DNA from: JAOUEA01 sp963821925
Lineage (GTDB): Bacteria; Actinomycetota; UBA4738; HRBIN12
Reading direction: 5' to 3'
Assembly (NCBI GenBank): GCA_963821925.1
Contig: CAWGFO010000002.1
Span: 372,001 to 436,000, forward strand
DNA: 64,000 nucleotides
In this document: one piece after another, positions 37,506 through 45,944 of the stretch
Layout of the letters: each line of letters starts with the position of its first letter
Position numbering within the stretch: position 1 is the stretch's first letter
Position numbers and translations under genes: made by a program
Notes under the pieces: generated by a model
The model's input: only the letters and a program-made list of their open reading frames with translations
Told to the model about the DNA's origin: nothing
The model's database searches: none

Positions 37506-37514
37506 GCCCCCGGC
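37493..37514. terminator. Terminator hairpin containing the arsM stop
   Basis: GCCGGGGGC (37493-37501) and GCCCCCGGC (37506-37514) pair perfectly around CTGA, so the TGA of arsM lies in the loop. It sits between convergent genes and may act in both directions. Confidence 0.6.
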
Positions 37515-37529
37515 TCGCGCTCGCGCCGA

Positions 37530-38039
37530 TCACTCGACGGTGAAGCCGATCCGCATGCCCTCCGAGTAGTGCGCCTCCTGCTCGTCCTCGCTGTAGATGT
37601 TGCAGATCAGGACATAGTTGCCGGCGTCCAGATCCACGGTGAGTGACTGCGTGTCGTCCGACGGCGATGTCCTCGATCTCGTCGACGGCTCGACGCCCTC
37701 GCCGTCCTCGACCACGGCCCCGGTCTGTCCACCGGCAGGTCCGTCGCGCCCAGGTCGGTCTTGAACACGACGAACTCGTGGACGTCGTTCGGCCCGATGT
37801 TGGTCACGTCGAACGTGATCGTCGCCGGCCGGCGCCGAAGCCGGGCGCCGCGACGGCGAACTCCTGGAGCGTGACCGGACCGTGCCGTCCGAGCTACCCG
37901 TGCTCCCGGTCGTCGCGGCGCTGCTCGTGTCGCCGCTCGCCGAGCTGCTGTCGTCCGAGCTGCACGCGGGCACGAGCCCGATCGCCAGCGCGATCGCCCC
38001 GGCGACGACCAGCCGACGTTTCCTGACCATGCCTTCCAT
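37530..38039 (-). pseudogene. Frame-broken cupredoxin-like lipoprotein
   Basis: Joined across frames, the protein would start MEGMVRKRRLVVAGAIALAIG with a lipobox LVPAC (GGAGGAGGGGG upstream). A Ser/Thr-rich linker follows, then TLQEFAVAAPGFGAG, ATITFDVTNIGPNDVHEFVVFKTDLGA, VVEDGEGVEP, VDEIEDI and finally TVDLDAGNYVLICNIYSEDEQEAHYSEGMRIGFTV. The His, Cys (LICNI), His (AHYSEGM) and Met order suggests a copper or blue-copper-like site. Reading it needs about five frame changes (near 37885, 37830, 37730, 37690 and 37665), mostly single missing bases. Decay or assembly error are both possible. Confidence 0.6.
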
Positions 38040-38134
38040 GGATCCCCCTCCTCCGGCGCTCGAGATCGAACGCCTCCCTGCCTCGCATACTGGGTCCTCC
38101 ACCCCCTGCGGCGCAAGGGACCGAACCCCTGCCT

Positions 38135-38164
38135 TTGACGCTGCGGCGAGGCGCCCGGTAACCT
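38135..38164 (+). promoter_or_regulatory. Promoter of rplM-rpsI
   Basis: TTGACG (38135-38140), 18 bases and TAACCT (38159-38164) form a strong promoter with a start near 38171 and a short leader of about 33 bases. Confidence 0.65.
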
Positions 38165-38203
38165 GATGCGTCGGCCCATCGACCCGGGCCGGCACTTCCA
38201 CGC

Positions 38204-38872
38204 ATGAAGACCTACTCTCCGAAGCCTGACCACATCGAGCGCAGCTGGTACGTCGTCGACGCCAGCGACATGGTGCTGGGCAGGCTCAGCTCCGAGGTCG
38301 CCGCCCTGTTGCGGGGCAAGCACAAGCCGATCTTCGCTCCGCACATGGACTGCGGGGACCACGTGATCGTGATCAACGCCGACAAGGTCACGCTCACCGG
38401 GGGCAAGGAACAGAAGAAGCTCGCCCACCGACACTCGGGTTACCCGGGTGGCATCACCTCCACGCGGTACGCCGACCTCATGGCCGACAAGCCCGTGTTC
38501 GTCGTCGAGAAGGCGGTCCGAGGGATGCTTCCGAAGAACCGCCTCGGCCGCGCGATGATCAAGAAGCTCCACGTCGTGGCCGGTCCCGAGCACCCGCACG
38601 CGGCCCAGCAGCCGGTGCCCTACACGCTCGGCGAGCCGCCCGCCTGGCAGGGACTGCCGGAGCCGAAGGTCCGCGCGCCGCGCGCAGCGAAGAGCGAAAC
38701 GGCCCCCGAGCCGACGGCGCCCGCCAAGAAGCCCGCGGCCAAGAAGCCCACCGCGAAGACCGCGGCCAAGAAGTCGGCCGCCAAGAAGTCCACCGCGACG
38801 AGCACGTCGAAGAAGCCCGCTGCCAAGAAGGCGACGAAGGCCGAGACGCCCGCCGAGACCGACACCGAGTAA
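38204..38872 (+). CDS. rplM: 50S ribosomal protein L13 with histone H1-like tail
   Basis: The product has 222 residues, against about 145 for the family. Residues 1-145 are normal L13 (KTYSPKPDHIERSWYVVDASDMVLGRL, PHMDCGDHVIVINADKVTLTG, VRGMLPKNRLGRAMIKKLHV). From about 165 to 222 follows a Lys/Ala/Pro/Thr-rich tail with repeated AAKK and AKKS units, like eukaryotic H1 or bacterial Hc1/HupB tails. The tail is in frame, and rpsI follows after 11 bases. It might stabilise rRNA or bind nucleic acid; its role is unknown. Confidence 0.95.
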   Translation: MKTYSPKPDHIERSWYVVDASDMVLGRLSSEVAALLRGKHKPIFAPHMDCGDHVIVINADKVTLTGGKEQKKLAHRHSGYPGGITSTRYADLMADKPVFVVEKAVRGMLPKNRLGRAMIKKLHVVAGPEHPHAAQQPVPYTLGEPPAWQGLPEPKVRAPRAAKSETAPEPTAPAKKPAAKKPTAKTAAKKSAAKKSTATSTSKKPAAKKATKAETPAETDTE

Positions 38873-38883
38873 GGAGCACCTGC

Positions 38884-39279
38884 GTGGCCGCTACCCCTGT
38901 GAAGATCAACACCGGACGCCGCAAGGAGGCCGTCGCGCGCGTGCGCCTGGTCCCGGGCGCCGGCGACTTCACGGTCAACGGCCGCACGCTCGACGAGTAC
39001 TTCCCGACCCGGGTACACCGGATGGTCGCCCAGGCACCGCTCCGCCTCGTCGGTCGCGAGAAGGACTACGACGTGATCGCCTCGATCAAGGGCGGCGGCA
39101 TCAGCGGTCAGGCGGGCGCGGTCCGGCTGGGCATCGCCCGTGCGCTGATCGAGATCGATCCCGAGCTCCGTCCTCAGCTGAAGGCCGAGGGCTACCTCAT
39201 GCGCGACGCGCGTGAGAAGGAGCGCCGCAAGTACGGCCTGAAGAAGGCCCGCAAGGCGCCGCAGTACTCGAAGCGCTAA
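38884..39279 (+). CDS. rpsI: 30S ribosomal protein S9
   Basis: The 131-residue product starts with GTG at 38884 after AAGGAG. It contains NTGRRKEAVARVRLVPGAGDFTVNGR, KGGGISGQAGAVRLGIARALIE and the C-terminal KKARKAPQYSKR that reaches the P-site tRNA. Its stop overlaps the stop of the convergent small gene by four bases. Confidence 0.97.
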   Translation: MAATPVKINTGRRKEAVARVRLVPGAGDFTVNGRTLDEYFPTRVHRMVAQAPLRLVGREKDYDVIASIKGGGISGQAGAVRLGIARALIEIDPELRPQLKAEGYLMRDAREKERRKYGLKKARKAPQYSKR

Positions 39280-39542
39280 CCGGGCGTTTCGGCGTCCTCG
39301 GCCGCTTCCTCGAGGGTCTCATCGCCCACCGCGAACGCTCCGGATTCCACCGCGTCGATCACGGCCTTGGCTCTGGCTTCGTCGGACGTCGCGACCCACA
39401 GGTAGACGGGACCCGACGGGTACGGTCCCTCGGTTCCCCCTTTCAGGAGGACCTGGATGCCCTCGGCTTCGAGGCGACCCCTCATCAACTCGCCGGCGAA
39501 CTGGTCGGTCGTGGCGAACACGCGTGTCAGGTTCTCGTCCAT
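39276..39542 (-). CDS. DUF2007-like small protein
   Basis: The product has 88 residues from the ATG at 39542 (an in-frame ATG 30 bases further up is less likely). TRVFATTDQFAGELMRGRLEAEGIQVLLKGG...LWVATSDEARAKAVIDAVE fits the DUF2007 alpha-beta fold (putative signal-transducing, PII-like in shape). An acidic tail ends it. It is a single minus-strand gene wedged between rpsI and glmM. Confidence 0.65.
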   Translation of the reverse strand: MDENLTRVFATTDQFAGELMRGRLEAEGIQVLLKGGTEGPYPSGPVYLWVATSDEARAKAVIDAVESGAFAVGDETLEEAAEDAETPG

Positions 39543-39602
39543 CCCCGGATGCTCCCACACTTGACCTGGCATCGTGCCCGGCCAGGCCCGGCGACGCTCG
39601 GG

Positions 39603-39608
39603 TAGCCT
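39603..39608 (+). promoter_or_regulatory. -10 box (TAGCCT), leaderless start of glmM
   Basis: TAGCCT is followed by eight bases and the ATG of glmM at 39617; no ribosome site is present. Confidence 0.5.
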
Positions 39609-39616
39609 TCCCGCCC

Positions 39617-40948
39617 ATGGGACGACTCTTCGGTACCGACGGCGTCCGTGGCCTCGCCGGCAGCGAGCTCACGGCCGAGCTCGCGAACGGGCTCGGACGG
39701 GCCGCGGTCGTCGTGCTGGGCCGGCACGGCGCTGGTCGCGCGACGCTGGTCGTCGGCCGCGATCCCCGGGCATCCGGGGAGTGGCTCGAGGTCGCCCTCG
39801 TCGACGGGATCCGTTCGGCCGGCGGTGACGTGATCCTCGCGGGGGTCGAGCCCACGCCGGCGATCGCGTTCCACACGGTCGACGCACGGGCGTCCGCCGG
39901 GGTGGTGATCTCGGCCTCCCACAACCCACCCGAGTACAACGGGATCAAGTTCTTCTCCAACGCGGGCATGAAGCTGCCGGACGAGCTTGAGGACGAGATC
40001 GAGGCCTTCCTGGCACACCCCGGAAGGGTCGCCTCGGAGCCCGGCTCGATCGTCCCGGCGGCCGACGCTCGGGAGCGGTACCTCGACCACCTCGTGAACG
40101 CGGCCGAGTCGTCGCTCGACGGCATGGCGGTCGTCGTGGACTGCGCGAACGGGGCGGCGTCCGAGCTCGCGCCCGAGCTGCTGCGCCGGATGGGCGCGAC
40201 CGTGCACGCGATCAACGCGACCCCCGACGGCGACAACATCAACGACGGTTGCGGCGCGCTCTATCCGGAGGTGGTCGCCGCGGAAGTCGTCCGGCTCGGT
40301 GCGGACGCGGGTGTCTCGCACGACGGCGACGCCGACCGGGCGCTGTTCGCCGACGCGCGCGGTGCGATCGTCGACGGCGACCAGGTGCTGGCGGCGTGCG
40401 CCGTCGGGCTCCACGACGCCGGGCGCCTCACCGGGAACACCGTCGTCACCACGGTGATGGCCAACGTCGGGTTCCATCACGCGATGCGGGAGGCGAGGAT
40501 CGGCGTCGTCTCGTCGAGGGTCGGAGACCGGTACGTGCTGGAGGACATGCTGCGGACCGGCGCGGTGCTCGGCGGCGAGCAATCCGGACACGTGATCTTC
40601 CGCGAGCACGCGACGACCGGCGATGGGCTCCTCACGGCCGCCCGATTCCTGTCCCTCGTCGCCGCCCGCGGGTCGTCCGTGGAGGAGGTGGCCGCTGTGA
40701 TGCGTCGCTACCCCCAGCGGATGGTGAACGTCGAGGTCGTGGATCGCGATGCGCTCGAGGGCGCCACCGACGTCTGGGCGGCCGTCAGGGCGGTCGAGTC
40801 GGAGCTCGGCGACGAGGGCCGCGTGCTGGTGCGCCCCTCCGGCACCGAGCCGCTCGTGCGCGTGATGGTCGAGGCCGAGACGGAGGCGTTGGCCGTGCGG
40901 CACGCCGACGAACTCGCCGCCGTGGTGGCGAAGCACCTCGGCGCCTGA
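39617..40948 (+). CDS. glmM: Phosphoglucosamine mutase
   Basis: The 443-residue product starts at the ATG at 39617. It converts glucosamine-6-phosphate to glucosamine-1-phosphate for UDP-GlcNAc. The active-site phosphoserine is Ser101 in ISASHNPPEYNGIKFF, the magnesium loop is DGDADRALF and the phosphate-binding loop is RPSGTEPLVRVMVEAE. The enzyme before it in the pathway, GlmS, is encoded 67 bases downstream. Confidence 0.97.
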   Translation: MGRLFGTDGVRGLAGSELTAELANGLGRAAVVVLGRHGAGRATLVVGRDPRASGEWLEVALVDGIRSAGGDVILAGVEPTPAIAFHTVDARASAGVVISASHNPPEYNGIKFFSNAGMKLPDELEDEIEAFLAHPGRVASEPGSIVPAADARERYLDHLVNAAESSLDGMAVVVDCANGAASELAPELLRRMGATVHAINATPDGDNINDGCGALYPEVVAAEVVRLGADAGVSHDGDADRALFADARGAIVDGDQVLAACAVGLHDAGRLTGNTVVTTVMANVGFHHAMREARIGVVSSRVGDRYVLEDMLRTGAVLGGEQSGHVIFREHATTGDGLLTAARFLSLVAARGSSVEEVAAVMRRYPQRMVNVEVVDRDALEGATDVWAAVRAVESELGDEGRVLVRPSGTEPLVRVMVEAETEALAVRHADELAAVVAKHLGA

Positions 40949-41000
40949 GGACTCATCGGCCCCAGCCTCCCGGTCGTTCCGTCCTGTCGAACCCCGCTGC

Positions 41001-41006
41001 TAGGGT
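41001..41006 (+). promoter_or_regulatory. -10 box (TAGGGT) of glmS
   Basis: TAGGGT lies nine bases before the ATG of glmS. No glmS ribozyme is seen in the 67-base gap, as expected outside Firmicutes. Confidence 0.45.
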
Positions 41007-41015
41007 GGATGGTCT

Positions 41016-42848
41016 ATGTGCGGCATCGTCGGCTACGTCGGGCCGGACCAGGCGCTCCCCATCGTGCTGGAGGGGCTACGGCGTCTCGAGTACCGCGGAT
41101 ACGACTCCGCCGGCGTCGCCGTGGTCGACGGTGACCTGTCGGTCGTGAAGCGCTCGGGCAAGCTCGCGGAGCTCGAGGCGCTGCTCGCGTCGGACGGGCG
41201 TCCGACGGGGACGGTGGGCATGGGGCACACGCGCTGGGCCACGCACGGTGCGCCGACCGATCGGAACGCGCACCCGCATCTGGACTGCACGGGCGGGGTC
41301 GCGGTGATCCACAACGGGATCATCGAGAACTTCCAGTCCCTGCAGGTCCGGCTGGAGAAGGCGGGTCACACGCTCGTGTCGGAGACGGACACCGAGTGCG
41401 TGGCCCACCTGATCGAGGAGCAGCTTGCGGGGGGCGCCGCATCGCTTCCCGACGCCGTCCGTGCGGCGATCCGGGACCTGGAGGGCGCCTACTCGCTGGT
41501 CGTGTGCGCGCGCGACGAGCCCGACGTGCTCGTGGGCGTGAAGGTGGCCTCGCCGCTGATCGTCGGCCTCGGCGACGGCGAGACGATGCTGGCGTCCGAC
41601 ATCCCAGCGATGCTCGACCGGACCTCGACGGTGATCCCGCTCGAGGAGGGGCAGGTCGTCGAGGTCAGGCGAGACGGGGCTGCGTTCACCGACGTCGAAG
41701 GCAACGCCCTGTACCCCGAGCCGATCACGGTGGACTGGGACGTCACGCAGGCCCAGAAGTCGGGGTTCGACGACTTCATGATGAAGGAGATCCACGAACA
41801 GCCGACGGCGATCCGGGACACGCTGGCCGGCCGGGTGATCGACGGGCGGCTGACGCTGGACGAGCTCCGGATCAGCGACGACGTGCTCCGTGAGGTCACG
41901 AAGGTCTTCGTGGTGGCCTGCGGGACGGCGTTCCACTCAGGGCTCGTGGCCAAGTACGCGATCGAGCACTGGACCCGTCTGCCGGTCGAGATCGAGATCG
42001 CGAGCGAGTTCCGGTACCGCGACCCGGTGCTCGGGCCCGACACGCTCACGCTCGCGGTGTCGCAGAGCGGCGAGACGATCGACACGCTCGAGGCCGCGCG
42101 GCACGCACGCCGCCAGGGGTCTCAGGTGATCGCGGTGACGAACACCGTGGGATCGTCGCTCGCCCGTGAGGCCGACGGCGTGCTCTACACCCACGCGGGT
42201 CCGGAGATCTGCGTGGCGGCGACGAAGACGTTCGCCACCCAGATGGTTTCCCAGTACCTGGTGGCGCTGTACCTCGCGCAGGTGCGCGGCACGATGTTCC
42301 CCGAGGAGATCGCGGAGGTGCTGGAACGCATGGACGAGCTTCCGGTCGCCGTGGAACGCGCGATCGGGCTCGACGCGCGCTGTCGCGAGCTGGCCGCCCA
42401 GCTGAAGGACGAGCCGACCTGGTTGTTCATCGGACGGCATACGGGCTACCCGGCCGCGATGGAAGGAGCCCTCAAGCTGAAGGAGCTCAGCTACCTCCAC
42501 GCGGAGGGGTTCGCGGCGGGCGAGCTGAAGCACGGGCCGATCGCGCTGGTCGAGGACGGCGTCCCGATCGTCGCCGTGGCCACCACGTGCCACGTCTATC
42601 CGAAGATGCTGTCCAACATCCAGGAGGTGCGCGCCCGGGGCGCGCGCGTGATCGCCATCGCCACCGAAGGTGACACGCAGATCGGCGCGCTCGCCGACGA
42701 CGTGCTGGAGGTGCCGGAGACGCCGGAGCTGCTCGCCCCGGTGACCGTCACGGTGCCGCTCCAGCTGCTCGCGTACCACGTGGCGAAGCTGCGTGGCTGC
42801 GACGTCGACCAACCCCGGAACCTCGCGAAGAGCGTCACGGTCGAGTAA
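41016..42848 (+). CDS. glmS: Glutamine-fructose-6-phosphate aminotransferase (isomerising)
   Basis: The 610-residue enzyme makes glucosamine-6-phosphate. Cys2 (MCGIVGYVG) is the glutaminase nucleophile; GHTRWATHGAPT and HNGIIEN are the rest of that domain. Two SIS domains follow (VACGTAFHSGLVAKYAIE, SQSGETIDTLEAARHARRQG; IGRHTGYPAAMEGALKLKELSYLHAEGFAAGELKHGP). It ends with CDVDQPRNLAKSVTVE, the typical C-terminus. Confidence 0.98.
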   Translation: MCGIVGYVGPDQALPIVLEGLRRLEYRGYDSAGVAVVDGDLSVVKRSGKLAELEALLASDGRPTGTVGMGHTRWATHGAPTDRNAHPHLDCTGGVAVIHNGIIENFQSLQVRLEKAGHTLVSETDTECVAHLIEEQLAGGAASLPDAVRAAIRDLEGAYSLVVCARDEPDVLVGVKVASPLIVGLGDGETMLASDIPAMLDRTSTVIPLEEGQVVEVRRDGAAFTDVEGNALYPEPITVDWDVTQAQKSGFDDFMMKEIHEQPTAIRDTLAGRVIDGRLTLDELRISDDVLREVTKVFVVACGTAFHSGLVAKYAIEHWTRLPVEIEIASEFRYRDPVLGPDTLTLAVSQSGETIDTLEAARHARRQGSQVIAVTNTVGSSLAREADGVLYTHAGPEICVAATKTFATQMVSQYLVALYLAQVRGTMFPEEIAEVLERMDELPVAVERAIGLDARCRELAAQLKDEPTWLFIGRHTGYPAAMEGALKLKELSYLHAEGFAAGELKHGPIALVEDGVPIVAVATTCHVYPKMLSNIQEVRARGARVIAIATEGDTQIGALADDVLEVPETPELLAPVTVTVPLQLLAYHVAKLRGCDVDQPRNLAKSVTVE

Positions 42849-42853
42849 GACCC

Positions 42854-42876
42854 GCCGCGCGGGCCGCGGCCGCGCG
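42854..42876 (+). terminator. Terminator hairpin after glmS
   Basis: CCGCGCGG occurs at 42854-42861 and again at 42869-42876; being self-complementary, the two copies can pair around a GC-only centre. It lies directly after the glmS stop. Confidence 0.45.
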
Positions 42877-42912
42877 GCCCCGGGCCTGCCTCGCGAGCCG
42901 CCGGGGTTCGCG

Positions 42913-42918
42913 TAGCCT
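42913..42918 (+). promoter_or_regulatory. -10 box (TAGCCT) that decides the acpS start
   Basis: TAGCCT lies 7 bases before the GTG at 42926 but only 1 base before the GTG at 42920, which favours the second GTG as the leaderless start. Confidence 0.5.
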
Positions 42919-42925
42919 TGTGACC

Positions 42926-43300
42926 GTGGACATCGTCGGGCTCGGCGTCGATATCTGCGAGATCGCGCGCATGGAGCGGGCGCTCGCGCGCCACGCCACG
43001 ATGCGCGAGCGCGTGTTCACGCCCGAGGAGGTCGCCTACTGCGACGGCAAGGCACGGCCGGCGGAGTCGTACGCGGGGCGGTTCGCGGCCCGGGAGGCCG
43101 TGATCAAATCGCTCGGCGGCTACCGCGGCAAGAACTGGAAGGACATCAGCGTCACGCGGCACCCCTCGGGCGCGCCGATCATCGCGCTCACGGGGAACGC
43201 CGCCCGGCGCGCCGAGATGCTGGGCATCACGCAGGTGCTCATCACCTTCACCCACGAGAAGACGAGCGCGGTGGCGTTCGCGGTGGCGGTTCGGTCGTGA
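42926..43300 (+). CDS. acpS: Holo-[acyl-carrier-protein] synthase
   Basis: This 124-residue enzyme moves 4'-phosphopantetheine from CoA to ACP. MDIVGLGVDICEIARMERAL holds the metal-binding Asp, and RVFTPEEVAYC with YAGRFAAREAVIKSLGGY holds the Glu and Lys of the family. The start is set by the promoter spacing. Its stop overlaps the start of nnr. Confidence 0.94.
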   Translation: MDIVGLGVDICEIARMERALARHATMRERVFTPEEVAYCDGKARPAESYAGRFAAREAVIKSLGGYRGKNWKDISVTRHPSGAPIIALTGNAARRAEMLGITQVLITFTHEKTSAVAFAVAVRS

Positions 43301-44826
43301 AGCCGGTCCTCACGCCCGACGAAGCCGGCGCGCTCGACCGGGCCACCCAGGAGGCCGGCACCCCCGCCGAGGTGCTGATGGAGCGCGCCGGGCGCGCCGT
43401 GGCGCGGGCGGCCGTGGACCTGGTCGGCGGCGTGTACGGGCGACGCGCCGTCGTCGTCTGCGGGAAGGGGAACAACGGGGGCGACGGGCTCGTCGCCGCG
43501 CGGCACCTCGCTCGGTGGGGGATGCGGGTGGCCGTGATCGCCGTGGAGACCGCCGACGCCCTCCGCGAGCCGGCCGCGTCGAACCTCGCGCGGTTGGACG
43601 AGGTGGGCGTCCGCGTCCGCGGATGGTCGTCGGCCGCGCTGACGCATGAGCTCGCCCGGGCCGACGTCGCGATCGACGCGCTCTTCGGGACCGGCTTCCG
43701 CGGGTTCCCCGAGGACGCGTGGGCGGACGCGATCGATGGGATGAACGAAGGAGCGGCCTCGGTCGTCGCCGTCGACATCCCGAGCGGGGTGAACGGCGCC
43801 ACGGGCGCGGTCGAAGGGCTCGCGGTCCGCGCCGACGTCACCGTCACGTTCGGCGCGGCGAAGGTCGGCGCCGTGCTGCTGCCCGGCGCCGAGTACGCGG
43901 GTGCGGTCCGCGTCGTGGACATCGGGTTCCCCGATGAGCTGCTGCGCGCCGACGCGTTCCTCGTGGAGCCGTCGGATGTCGTTGGGTGGTTCCCGACGCG
44001 CCCGATCGACACGCACAAGCGCGCCACGGGGGTCCTGGTCGTCGTGGCCGGGTCGCGCGGCATGACGGGAGCACCCGTCCTCGTGGCCGAGGCGGCGGCG
44101 CGGATCGGGGCGGGGCTCGTGACGGTCGCGGCCCCCGCCGAGATCGTGCCGACGATCCAGGCGCACCTGACCGAGGCGACGTTCGTGCCGCTGCCGACCA
44201 CGGGGTCCGGATCCGTGGCGCGCGACGCGCTCGCTCCCGTCCTCGAGCTCCTCGGCCGGGCCGACGCGCTCGCGATCGGGCCGGGCCTGACCACCGACGA
44301 CGAGACCACCGGGTTCGTGCGCGACCTGGTCCGCGCCTCGCCCGTCCCCGCCGTGGTGGACGCCGACGGTCTGAACGCGTTCGTGGGGCGGACCGCCGAT
44401 CTGGCGGACCGCAAGGCGGACGCGATCCTCACGCCCCACGCGGGGGAGTTCACGCGGTTGACGGGACTGAGCGCGCGCGAGCTCGACGCCGATCGACTGG
44501 GTCACGTCCGGCGGCTCGCCCACGACGCCGGCGCCGTCACGCTCCTGAAGGGGAGCCGGACGATCGTGGTCGACGATCGGGGACCGGCCCGGATCAACCC
44601 CACCGGAGGGCCCGTGCTGGCGACGGCCGGATCCGGCGACGTGCTCACCGGCATGATCGGAGGGCTGGTGGCCCGAGGGCTCGCACCGAGCGACGCGGCC
44701 GCGGCGGCCGCGTACGTGCACGGGGTGGCCGGGATGCTGGCCGGGCGGCGGACGGGGGACGGCACGCTGGCGGGCGACATCGCCCGGGCGATCCCCGACG
44801 CGATCGCCCTCGTGGAGCGGACGTGA
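43297..44826 (+). CDS. nnr: Bifunctional NAD(P)H-hydrate epimerase/dehydratase
   Basis: The 509-residue product starts with GTG inside the acpS stop. The N-terminal YjeF epimerase domain (1 to about 215) has VCGKGNNGGDGLVAARHL, DALFGTGFRG and VDIPSGVNGATG. The C-terminal ADP/ATP-dependent dehydratase domain (about 225-509) has HKRATGVLVVVAGSRGMTGAPVL, AIGPGL, TPHAGEFTRLTG, LLKGSRTIV and ATAGSGDVLTGMIGGL. Together they repair hydrated NAD(P)H. The gene is coupled to alr by an overlap. Confidence 0.95.
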   Translation: MKPVLTPDEAGALDRATQEAGTPAEVLMERAGRAVARAAVDLVGGVYGRRAVVVCGKGNNGGDGLVAARHLARWGMRVAVIAVETADALREPAASNLARLDEVGVRVRGWSSAALTHELARADVAIDALFGTGFRGFPEDAWADAIDGMNEGAASVVAVDIPSGVNGATGAVEGLAVRADVTVTFGAAKVGAVLLPGAEYAGAVRVVDIGFPDELLRADAFLVEPSDVVGWFPTRPIDTHKRATGVLVVVAGSRGMTGAPVLVAEAAARIGAGLVTVAAPAEIVPTIQAHLTEATFVPLPTTGSGSVARDALAPVLELLGRADALAIGPGLTTDDETTGFVRDLVRASPVPAVVDADGLNAFVGRTADLADRKADAILTPHAGEFTRLTGLSARELDADRLGHVRRLAHDAGAVTLLKGSRTIVVDDRGPARINPTGGPVLATAGSGDVLTGMIGGLVARGLAPSDAAAAAAYVHGVAGMLAGRRTGDGTLAGDIARAIPDAIALVERT

Positions 44827-45944
44827 GCTCCCGGCTGCGACCCACCTGGGTCGAGGTCGACCTCGACGCGATCCGTCACAACGTGCGGACGCTGAAGCCC
44901 GCCGGCGTCGAGCTGATGGCGGTCGTGAAGGCGAACGCGTACGGGCACGGCGACGTCGCCGTCGCCCGCGCCGCGGTCGAGGCCGGGGCCACCTGGCTCG
45001 GCGTGGCGCTCGTCGAGGAGGGGCTCGCGCTCCGGGGTGCGGGGCTCGCCGACGTCCCGATCCTCGTGCTCTCGGAGTTCCCGCCCGGCGCGGAGCGCGA
45101 GGCGCTGGCCGCAGCGCTGACGCCGTCCCTCTACTCCGAAGGCGGCCTCTCGCGGCTCGTCCGAGCCGCGGGCGGCGCGCCGGTGGGCGTGCACGTGAAG
45201 GTCGACACGGGGATGCACCGCGTCGGCGTGTACCCGCCGGCGGCGGCGTCCGCGTACGTCGGCCGGGTCGTCGGCGCAGGGCTCGAGCTCGAAGGGCTGT
45301 GGACCCATCTCGCTCGCTCCGAGGAAGATGCGCCGACGACCGCGGCGCAACTCGCCGCGTTCCGCGCGGTCGTCGACGACGTGCGGTCCGCGGGATATGC
45401 GCCGCGGCTGCTCCACGCGGCCAATACGGGCGGGGCGATCCGTCACGCCGAGTCGCATCTCGACCTGGTGCGGACGGGCATCGGGATCTACGGGATCGAG
45501 CCCGCGCCGGGCGTCGGGACCGAGCTCGGCCTGCGGCCGGCGTTGACGTGGCGGTCCGCGGTGACGATGGTCAAACGGCTGCCCGAGGGGGCGCGCACGA
45601 GCTACGGCCATCATTATCGGCTGGGTCATGATGCCTGGGTGGCGACGGTGCCGGCCGGGTATGCCGACGGGTACCCTCGGCTGCTGTCGTCGCGCGCCGA
45701 CGTGCTGATCGGCGGGCGTCGCTGCAGGGTGGCCGGAAGCGTGACGATGGACCAGGTGATGGTGGACTGCGGGGATCTCGAGGTTGAGCCGGGTGACGAG
45801 GTCGTCCTGCTGGGGACCCAGGGTGACGAGACGGTGAGCGCCGAGGAGCTCGCGAACCACGCCGGGACGATCGGGTACGAGATCGTGACGCGGATCGGCG
45901 AACGGGTGCCCCGGGACCACCTGGGCGAGGAGCGCGCGGGATGA
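44823..45944 (+). CDS. alr: Alanine racemase
   Basis: The 373-residue product starts with GTG inside the nnr stop. The PLP Lys is Lys36 in AVVKANAYGHG and the second base is Tyr261 in TSYGHHYRLG, followed by VPAGYADGYPRLLS. It supplies D-alanine for peptidoglycan. The next gene starts in its stop. Confidence 0.96.
   Translation: MSSRLRPTWVEVDLDAIRHNVRTLKPAGVELMAVVKANAYGHGDVAVARAAVEAGATWLGVALVEEGLALRGAGLADVPILVLSEFPPGAEREALAAALTPSLYSEGGLSRLVRAAGGAPVGVHVKVDTGMHRVGVYPPAAASAYVGRVVGAGLELEGLWTHLARSEEDAPTTAAQLAAFRAVVDDVRSAGYAPRLLHAANTGGAIRHAESHLDLVRTGIGIYGIEPAPGVGTELGLRPALTWRSAVTMVKRLPEGARTSYGHHYRLGHDAWVATVPAGYADGYPRLLSSRADVLIGGRRCRVAGSVTMDQVMVDCGDLEVEPGDEVVLLGTQGDETVSAEELANHAGTIGYEIVTRIGERVPRDHLGEERAG

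Noticed and set aside
40949..41015. glmS ribozyme before glmS
   Set aside because: The gap is 67 bases with a leaderless promoter, too short for the ribozyme, which is known mainly from Firmicutes.
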